From assembly GCA_025964635.1 (NCBI GenBank), contig JAOPYP010000456.1:1-25853 (forward strand): a stretch of 25,853 bases of DNA, given 5' to 3'. The notes under the pieces are model-generated. The model was not told the DNA's origin, searched no databases, and saw nothing but the letters and a program-made list of their open reading frames with translations. Each line of letters opens with the position of its first letter. Positions within the stretch are counted from its first letter, which is position 1. Both the position numbers and the translations under genes were made by a program. Origin of the DNA: Actinomycetes bacterium (GTDB taxonomy: Bacteria; Actinomycetota; Actinomycetes; Streptosporangiales; Streptosporangiaceae). Shown here piece after piece: positions 15,997 to 21,353 of the stretch.

Positions 15997-16848
15997 TCAG
16001 GGCGTGCGGCCCACCGCGCAGTACGTGGGCAGGCCGGGTGAGTCGAGCTGCTGGAGCGGGCCCGGGTGCCAGTGCCCGAGCGGCACCACGCCGGGCTCGA
16101 CGACCTCCATGCCGTCGAGGAACCGGGCTACCTGAGCCCGGGTCCGGGGCGTGACCGGGACCGCGGACCGCTGGTTGTAGCGCTCGGTCCCGGCCGCGAC
16201 CAGCCCGGTCTCGATGTCGCTGGACGCGTGGGACAGCGCCAGGAAGCTGCCGGACGGCAGCGCCTCCATGAGCTGGGAGGTGATCTTGTACGGGTCGTCC
16301 GCGTCGGGCACGAAGTGGAGCACGGCCAGCAGCATCACCGCGACCGGCTGGCTGAAGTCCAGCGTCCGCGCCGCTTCGGCCAGGATCTGGCCGGTGTCCC
16401 GGATGTCAGCGTCGACGTAGGCGGTCTTGCCGTCCGGCCCGCTGGTCAGCAGCGCGCGGGCGTGGGCCAGCACGATCGGGTCGTTGTCCACGTACACGAT
16501 CCGCGCCTGCTGGTTGGCCCGCTGGGCCACCTCGTGGGTGTTGTTCGCGGTGGGCAGGCCTGTCCCGATGTCGAGGAACTGGCTGATGCCCGCCCGGGTG
16601 GCCAGGTAGTGCACGGCCGCGGCCAGGAAGGCCCGGCCGGTCCGGGCGATCATCCCCATGGTGGGCAGGACCTCGAGGACGCCCTGGGCGGCCGCCCGGT
16701 CGGCGGCGAAGTTGTCCTTGCCGCCCAGGAAGTAGTCCCAGATCCGGGCGGGATGGGCCACGGAGGTGTCGAACCCGGGCGGCGCCGGTCCGGGGCCGCC
16801 GCCCGCCGGGCCGGGATCATCCCGGCCGGTCGTGTTATCCGCCGCCAT
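15997..16848 (-). CDS. SAM-dependent methyltransferase, DUF574/SAV2177 family
   Basis: A 283-residue cytosolic protein of the large actinobacterial DUF574 (S-adenosyl methyltransferase) family, whose substrates are mostly unknown. It shows the hallmarks: FDTSVAHPARIWDYFLGGKDNFAADR (about 26-51), the SAM-binding QFLDIGTGLPTANNTHEVAQ (Asp93-Gly97 region), VYVDNDPIVLAHARALL (acidic ribose-binding residue), and DFSQPVAVMLLAVLHFVPD. ATG 16848 has GGAGAGGGG about 5 bases upstream. These genes often occur in many copies in streptomycetes and relatives. It is convergent with the lipoprotein gene; the 183 bp upstream of it hold no gene. Confidence 0.93.
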   Translation of the reverse strand: MAADNTTGRDDPGPAGGGPGPAPPGFDTSVAHPARIWDYFLGGKDNFAADRAAAQGVLEVLPTMGMIARTGRAFLAAAVHYLATRAGISQFLDIGTGLPTANNTHEVAQRANQQARIVYVDNDPIVLAHARALLTSGPDGKTAYVDADIRDTGQILAEAARTLDFSQPVAVMLLAVLHFVPDADDPYKITSQLMEALPSGSFLALSHASSDIETGLVAAGTERYNQRSAVPVTPRTRAQVARFLDGMEVVEPGVVPLGHWHPGPLQQLDSPGLPTYCAVGRTP

Positions 16849-17031
16849 CGTGGCCCCTCTCCGTGGCCGGGCCGGTCACTGGCACCAGCGCGGCACTCAG
16901 CCGGCCGGTCCACCCCACCCACCGAATGCAAACGCGTGCAGAGGGGTCACGGCCAGACTAATACGGCAGGCATCCACGAGAGCCGGATAAGGGTGCGGAA
17001 CGGCCCGTGGCCGCGGCGAGCGGGCGGGCGG

Positions 17032-17268
17032 TCAGGACGCGGCAGCCTGCTCCGCGGCCAGTGCGGGCGCGTCACCGGCGCCGTCGCAGCAGCAGTCCAC
17101 CTCGGCGCAGGAAATCACGAACCGGTGCAGCTCGGCGGTCAGCCGGCAATCCGGGTCCTCCGAGCAGTCGGCGATGCCGTCCACGTGCAGGATCGCGGTC
17201 CCGTGGCAGTGCTCCAGGTCCTGGTCGCACCCGGCACACGCCTTGATGATCACAGCTGACTCGGGCAT
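17032..17268 (-). CDS. Cys-rich small protein, putative metal binder
   Basis: A 78-residue protein of unknown function with nine cysteines and four histidines, in the pattern ACAGCDQDLEHCHGT, then HVDGIADCSEDPDC, then HRFVISCAEVDCCC. Similar short CxxC/CHGT proteins occur, to my knowledge, across actinobacteria as conserved hypotheticals. The spacing suggests a zinc- or iron-binding fold, which is inference. Two ATGs are adjacent. I prefer the second (17266-17268) because AAGGAG is then 5 bases upstream rather than 2. It lies downstream of the Ku gene on the same strand, 93 bases away. Confidence 0.8.
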   Translation of the reverse strand: MPESAVIIKACAGCDQDLEHCHGTAILHVDGIADCSEDPDCRLTAELHRFVISCAEVDCCCDGAGDAPALAAEQAAAS

Positions 17269-17361
17269 CATGGCTCCTTCCGAGTCTGCTCTATCACCGC
17301 CGGCCGACACTCGCAGCTCACCGGGCCGGCCAGGCCCCAGATTCCCGGAAAGTCCCGCGTC

Positions 17362-18444
17362 CTAGGAAATCTTCCGTGTGCCGCGTTTCGGCCGGCTGGC
17401 CGCCTGGATCGCCTTGATGAGCTCCGGCTTGGACATCTTGGAGCGGCCGGGGATATCCAGCTCCGCGGCCCGCGCCAGCAGGTCCGCCTTGGACATCGCG
17501 TCCAGGTCCGGCGGCCCGGACTCCGCCGCGGCCGGGGACTGGCCGCGGCCCGCCGCGGTCCCGCCGCCGCCCCGCACGCGGCCGGACCGGGTTCCGCTGG
17601 TGCCCGTCCCGCTGGCCCCGGTCCCGCCGGAGCCGGTGCCGCCGGAGCCGGTGCCGCCGTCCGCGCCGGGCCCCATCTTCGCGACCGACGCCTCCAGGGC
17701 CGCCATCAGGTCGATGACGTTGGACTTGGGCCGTTCCTCCTCGAACACCACGGCCTCGCCTTCCCGCTTGTGCTCGATCAGCTCCTCGACCCGGGCCCGG
17801 TAGGTGTTCTGGTAGTCCGCGGGTTCCCAGGGCACCGTGAGGGACTCGACCAGCCGCTTGGCCACCTCCAGCTCGCGGCCGGCGAAGCCGGCCTCCTGGG
17901 GCAGCGTCTCCAGTTCCTCCCTGGGCGAGCGGATCTCGTCGGCGAAGTACATGGTCTCCAGGATCAGCACATCATCCCCGGGACGGACCGCGACCAGGTG
18001 TTCCTTGTCCCGCAGGACCATGGTGGCGATCCCTATCTTGCCCGTCTCGTGCATGGCCTGCCGGAGCAGCGCGTAGGCGCGGTCCGCGCCCTTGCCGCGC
18101 GGGGCCAGGTAGTAGGTCTGCCGGAAATGCACCGGGTCGATCTCGCCCAGGTCCACGAAGTCGCTGATCTCGATGGTCTCCGACTTACCCGGCGCGGCCT
18201 CCTTCAGCTCGTCCCGGGTGACCACGACGTACTCACCCCCGCCGAGCGGGAACCCGCTCACGATCTCGTCGGTCGCGACCTCGTCCCCGGTCACCTCGTC
18301 GACCTTCTTGTACCGGATCCGGTGCGAGGTGCCCTTACGCAGCTGGTTGAAGTGGATCGTCTGGTCCGCGGTGGCCGGATACAGGCCCACCGGGACGTTG
18401 ACCAGCCCGAAACTCAGGAATCCCGACCAGATGGAACGCGCCAT
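17362..18444 (-). CDS. ku: bacterial Ku, DNA-end-binding protein of NHEJ
   Basis: Homodimeric ring protein that binds DNA double-strand ends and recruits LigD for non-homologous end joining. The protein is 360 residues, longer than the minimal Ku (about 260-280). The core begins MARSIWSGFLSFGLVNVPVGLYPATAD and contains FRQTYYLAPRGKGADRAYALLRQAM and the minimal C-terminal arm YRARVEELIEHKREGE. A Gly/Thr/Ser-rich linker (about 263-292) follows, then a SAP-like helical tail (about 315-348: DLDAMSKADLLARAAELDIPGR, MSKPELIKAIQ). ATG 18442-18444 is chosen because the conserved core begins there, after a purine-rich GGGGAGAGAG; the open frame upstream is not family-like. No ligD or polymerase gene is in the window. 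Confidence 0.95.
   Translation of the reverse strand: MARSIWSGFLSFGLVNVPVGLYPATADQTIHFNQLRKGTSHRIRYKKVDEVTGDEVATDEIVSGFPLGGGEYVVVTRDELKEAAPGKSETIEISDFVDLGEIDPVHFRQTYYLAPRGKGADRAYALLRQAMHETGKIGIATMVLRDKEHLVAVRPGDDVLILETMYFADEIRSPREELETLPQEAGFAGRELEVAKRLVESLTVPWEPADYQNTYRARVEELIEHKREGEAVVFEEERPKSNVIDLMAALEASVAKMGPGADGGTGSGGTGSGGTGASGTGTSGTRSGRVRGGGGTAAGRGQSPAAAESGPPDLDAMSKADLLARAAELDIPGRSKMSKPELIKAIQAASRPKRGTRKIS
17618..17659. repeat. 15-bp tandem repeat in the Ku linker
   Basis: Nearly three copies of CCGGTGCCGCCGGAG (17618-17632, 17633-17647, partial to 17659). They encode the repeated Gly-Thr-Gly-Ser-Gly pentapeptide between the Ku core and its SAP-like tail. This is a likely slippage site, so linker length may vary between strains. 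Confidence 0.75.
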
Positions 18445-18662
18445 GCTCTCTCCCCGTCCAGACGTCACGGCCGGCGTTCCCAGCGATTCCTGGCCGGGGC
18501 ACCGCGGCGGCATCCCGGGCCGGACGTGGCTGCTGAGCCGCGTCGCGGATCTTGATTCTATGCTGCGACCGGGCGATGACCAGGGACTACCCACCCGGCA
18601 GGCGGCGCGGGGCCCGGTCGCGGCCGGGCTGGGGAAACCCGGGGCGGCCCGGAAATGTCGAC

Positions 18663-18692
18663 GCCCCCGGGACGGTGATCCGTCCCGGGGGC
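18663..18692 (-). terminator. strong hairpin terminator after the DUF6458-like gene
   Basis: A perfect 13-bp stem (18663-18675 with 18680-18692) and a 4-base loop TGAT lie 26 bases beyond the stop codon of the small membrane protein gene and 219 bases before the Ku start. There is no U-tract, as is common for GC-rich actinobacterial terminators. The rest of 18445-18718 holds no gene that I can see. Confidence 0.8.
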
Positions 18693-18718
18693 TCGGCCTG
18701 CCTGGCGTACTGGCCGGG

Positions 18719-18964
18719 TCAGACCGGGGGCTCGGTGTAGCGACGCTCCTCGTAGACATCGGTCGTGTTCGGGGTCCTGGTCGTGGTCACGGTCCGGCGC
18801 CTGCGCCCGAACATCCACACCAGGGAGATGACCAGGCCGATGATGCCGGCGATCATCAGGATCAGCCCGACGAGCTGCAGGTTCACGTTCGCGGGCGAGT
18901 AGCTGATGGCAAACCTCAAAATGGCGCCGATCACGATGAGCGCGACGCTGCCGCCGTAGGTCAT
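18719..18964 (-). CDS. two-helix membrane protein, DUF6458-like
   Basis: An 81-residue membrane protein. Helix 1 is GGSVALIVIGAILRFAISY, a polar turn (SPANVNLQ) follows, helix 2 is LVGLILMIAGIIGLVISLVWMFG, and an arginine-rich cytosolic tail (GRRRRTVTTTRT...) ends YEERRYTEPPV. The layout resembles the actinobacterial DUF6458 family of unknown function; the family name is from memory. ATG 18962-18964 has AGGAGG 9 bases upstream. It is followed by a strong hairpin and is probably a single-gene unit. Confidence 0.82.
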   Translation of the reverse strand: MTYGGSVALIVIGAILRFAISYSPANVNLQLVGLILMIAGIIGLVISLVWMFGRRRRTVTTTRTPNTTDVYEERRYTEPPV

Positions 18965-19060
18965 GGGCAACAACCTCCTGTAGCCAAGGGGCCCGTGCCC
19001 GCCAGCTTCCCCGCAGTGCCCAGCACACACATGTCCCGGCCGGATTCCTGGCCCGCGTGC

Positions 19061-20317
19061 TCACTCCGCCTGGAGGACCGGTTCCCGCGCTGGCGCCGGG
19101 ACCGGGTCACCCGGCGCGAGCACCGGCACGTCCACGGCCACCAGGTCCGGGTACTTCAGCCCCGATCCGGTGTTGAGCACCACGACCTCGTCACTGGCCG
19201 CGAGCCAGCCGGACTCGCGGAGCTGCCGGACGGCGGTGACGCAGGCGGCTCCCTCGGGGCAGATGAGGCTGCCTTCCAGCCGGGCGATCTCGCGCTGGTC
19301 CGCGAGCAGCGCCTCGTCGTCCACGGCGACGGCGGTCCCCCCGGTGCCCCGCACCGCGTCGAGCACCAGGAAGTCGCCGAGGGCCTTGGGGACGGTGATG
19401 CCGAACGCGACGGTGCGGGCGTCCGGCCACGGCTGGCTCTCGGCGGCCCCGCTGGCGAACGCCGCCACGATCGGGGCGCAGCCGCTGGCCTGCACCGCGA
19501 CCAGCCGGGGCAGCTGGCCGTCGACCCAGCCCAGTTCGCGCAGTTCCCGCAGCGCCTTGTGGATGCCGATGATGCCCACCCCGCCGCCCGCCGGGTAGAC
19601 GATCACGTCCGGCAGCCGCCAGCCCAGCTGCTCGGCGATCTCGTACCCCATGGTCTTCTTGCCCTCCAGCCGGTAGGGCTCCCTGAGGGTGGAGACGTCC
19701 TGGTAGCCGGGGCGGCCGGGGAGCGCCGCGGCGATGATCGCGCCCGCGTCGCCGATGAGGCCGTCGACCAGGTAGAGCTCCGCGCCGGCCGCGGCGCACT
19801 CGGCGTGGGTGATGGACGGCGCCGCGGCGGGCATCACGATGAGGCTGCGCAGCCCGGCGCGGGCCGCGTACGCCGCCCAGGCCGCGCCCGCGTTGCCGTT
19901 GGTGGGCATGGCCACGCCGGTGACGCCGAGCTCCGCGGCCCGCGACACCCCCACGGCCGCGCCGCGGGCCTTGAAGGTGCCGGTGGGGGTGAGCCCTTCG
20001 TCCTTCATCCACAGCCTGGGCACCCCGATCGCCTGGCCCAGCCGGGGCAGGGCCAGCAGCGGGGTCATGCCCTCGCCCAGGCTGACCACCCGGCTGGCCT
20101 CCGTGACCGGCAGCAGCTCGTGATAGCGCCACAGGTCGGGCGGCCGTCCCGCGATGTCCCCCGGGCTGACCTGCGCCCGGACCCAGGAGGTGTCGTAGCG
20201 CGCCAGCAGCGGCGACCCGCACGAGCAGGTGCCCTGCACCTGCCCGGCCTCGTACCGGGTGCCGCAGCGGGAGCATTCGAGGTGCGTCAGGGCTGAATAA
20301 GACACGACGATGTTCAT
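19061..20317 (-). CDS. thrC: threonine synthase (PLP enzyme with N-terminal zinc ribbon)
   Basis: Converts O-phosphohomoserine to threonine. From the start used here, the 418-residue protein opens with a rubredoxin-like zinc ribbon (CSRC...CSC, Cys15/18/31/33). It continues with the PLP lysine in TPTGTFKARGA (Lys116), the loop MPTNGNAGAAWAAYAA, the glycine-rich YPAGGGVGIIGI, and the C-terminal VVLNTGSGLKYPD. This layout fits zinc-ribbon ThrC proteins. The start is uncertain: the ATG at 20315-20317 is used, but a GTG at 20347 is also open and neither has a good ribosome site. It lies downstream of merR-trxA on the same strand and may be read from that promoter. No other threonine genes are nearby, so a paralogue acting on another phospho-amino acid cannot be excluded. 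Confidence 0.88.
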   Translation of the reverse strand: MNIVVSYSALTHLECSRCGTRYEAGQVQGTCSCGSPLLARYDTSWVRAQVSPGDIAGRPPDLWRYHELLPVTEASRVVSLGEGMTPLLALPRLGQAIGVPRLWMKDEGLTPTGTFKARGAAVGVSRAAELGVTGVAMPTNGNAGAAWAAYAARAGLRSLIVMPAAAPSITHAECAAAGAELYLVDGLIGDAGAIIAAALPGRPGYQDVSTLREPYRLEGKKTMGYEIAEQLGWRLPDVIVYPAGGGVGIIGIHKALRELRELGWVDGQLPRLVAVQASGCAPIVAAFASGAAESQPWPDARTVAFGITVPKALGDFLVLDAVRGTGGTAVAVDDEALLADQREIARLEGSLICPEGAACVTAVRQLRESGWLAASDEVVVLNTGSGLKYPDLVAVDVPVLAPGDPVPAPAREPVLQAE

Positions 20318-20377
20318 GCCCATCAGCCAGCGTTTCAGCGGCAGCACCAGGAGAACATCGCACCCGCGGGGAGCCGG

Positions 20378-20701
20378 CTAGAGGAAGTCGGCGACCTCGC
20401 GCAGCATCGCGGACTTGGACCGGGCCCCGACCAGCTGCCTGACCACCTCACCACCGGCGAACACGTTGACGGTGGGCACCAGCATGACGCCGTACCTCAC
20501 GGTGGTCTGCGGGTTCTCGTCCGCGTTGATCTTCACCACGTCGATCGCCTCCGCGTGCTCGGCGGCGATGGCCTCGAGCACGGGCCCGAGCTGGCGGCAC
20601 GGGCCGCACCACTCGGCCCAGTACTCGACGATCACCGGCTTCGGGCTGCGCAGCACGTCGGCCTCGAAGCTGTCGTCGGTCACTGCCCTGACCACACCCA
20701 T
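20378..20701 (-). CDS. trxA: thioredoxin
   Basis: A 107-residue classical thioredoxin: a cytosolic dithiol reductant for ribonucleotide reductase, peroxiredoxins and other targets, itself reduced by thioredoxin reductase. The active site is YWAEWCGPCRQ (Cys32, Cys35) and the cis-proline is in MLVPTVNVF (Pro76). The length is standard and no signal peptide is present. ATG 20699-20701 has AAGGAG 7 bases upstream. It starts 26 bases after the merR stop codon, so it should be transcribed from the mer-like promoter in front of merR, which makes this thioredoxin a likely target of that regulator. Confidence 0.95.
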   Translation of the reverse strand: MGVVRAVTDDSFEADVLRSPKPVIVEYWAEWCGPCRQLGPVLEAIAAEHAEAIDVVKINADENPQTTVRYGVMLVPTVNVFAGGEVVRQLVGARSKSAMLREVADFL

Positions 20702-20727
20702 GGCGGTACTCCTTCGGTAAGGCGCCC

Positions 20728-21216
20728 TCAGGCGCTGCTGGCGACCTGGCCGTGCCCGTCGCCAAGGTGGCCGCCGCCGAGGTGCCCGCCGCCCGGCTGC
20801 CTGTCGCCCGGCTGCCCGTCGCCCGGCTGCCCGTCGCCCACCTGCAGAGCCAGGCAGTCATCGCTGCTGCCGTGCGCGCAGACCTGGACCAGGCGGCGCA
20901 GCCGGCACTGCCGCCGGGCGAGCTCGGCAAGCTGGTCGGCGATCGCCCCGAGCTTGGCTTCCGCGGCCCGGACGATCTCGTCCGTGGACCGGGCCTCGGC
21001 GGGGCCGAGCAGCTCGCTGATCTCGGCCAGGCTGAAACCGAGCCGCCGGGCCCGGCGGATGAACGCCAGCCGCCACCGGTCGTCGTCGGTGTACTCCCGG
21101 AATCCGGACCTGCCCCGCGCGGGCGCGGCCAGCAGGCCGCGCCGCTGGTAGAACCGCACGGTCTCGACGCCCACCCCTTCGGCGCCGGCGAATTTCCCGA
21201 TCGTCAGCCCAGCCAT
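20728..21216 (-). CDS. MerR-family regulator, CueR-like, with repetitive His/Gly tail
   Basis: A 162-residue MerR-type activator. Residues 3-70 are the winged-helix domain: LTIGKFAGAEGVGVETVRFYQRRGLL, then GFREYTDDD, then FIRRARRLGFSLAEISELL. A dimerisation helix follows (about 78-112), then a Cys loop CAHGSSDDC (Cys113-x7-Cys121), with Cys104 before it. The Cys-x7-Cys spacing and Ser77 at the start of the long helix match CueR-type sensors of monovalent metal ions; MerR/ZntR proteins have Cys there. The last 35 residues are a tandem repeat (DGQPG, GGHLG units) with three His, possibly metal-binding. The ATG at 21214-21216 has no ribosome site and lies 8 bases from a mer-like -10 box, so the mRNA is probably leaderless. 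It is likely autoregulated. Confidence 0.9.
   Translation of the reverse strand: MAGLTIGKFAGAEGVGVETVRFYQRRGLLAAPARGRSGFREYTDDDRWRLAFIRRARRLGFSLAEISELLGPAEARSTDEIVRAAEAKLGAIADQLAELARRQCRLRRLVQVCAHGSSDDCLALQVGDGQPGDGQPGDRQPGGGHLGGGHLGDGHGQVASSA
20761..20835. repeat. 15-bp tandem repeat in the merR 3' end
   Basis: Five consecutive 15-bp units from 20761; the last three (from 20791) are nearly identical, of the form GCCCGGCTGCCCGTC. They encode five-residue repeats in the regulator's C-terminal tail. The frame is kept throughout, consistent with expansion by slippage inside a coding sequence. Confidence 0.8.
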
Positions 21217-21224
21217 AGTCGGCA

Positions 21225-21255
21225 AGCTAACAGCCGTACTCCGGTACGGAGTCAA
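21225..21255 (-). promoter_or_regulatory. mer-type promoter/operator in front of merR-trxA
   Basis: Read on the minus strand: TTGACT (21255-21250), a 19-bp spacer, TTAGCT (21230-21225). The spacer holds the dyad CCGTAC-N4-GTACGG (21234-21249). The overlong 19-bp spacer with a dyad between the boxes is the hallmark of MerR-activated promoters. The block is close to the Tn21/Tn501 mer operator as I remember it, which has TTGACTCCGTAC and the same dyad. The -10 box ends 8 bases before the merR ATG. Confidence 0.88.
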
Positions 21256-21353
21256 GCGCCGCCGCGCCTGGAGTGTCCCCGATAGGTAGTGAGCAGCCAC
21301 GATGTCAGCGAGAATGTACGTATGACCGTCCCCAGCCGCCCGCCGGTGAGCCC

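Noticed and set aside
18173..20296. Long plus-strand open frame across Ku and threonine synthase
   Set aside because: It spans two well-supported minus-strand genes and their intergenic gaps, and the translation is low-complexity shadow sequence.
20761..20835. Tandem 15-bp repeats as a CRISPR array
   Set aside because: Units are contiguous with no spacers and stay in frame within the merR coding sequence.
20378..21255. Mercury-resistance (mer) operon
   Set aside because: Only the promoter pattern is mer-like. No merA, merT or merP is present, and the sensor has Ser77 and Cys-x7-Cys rather than the mercury signature.
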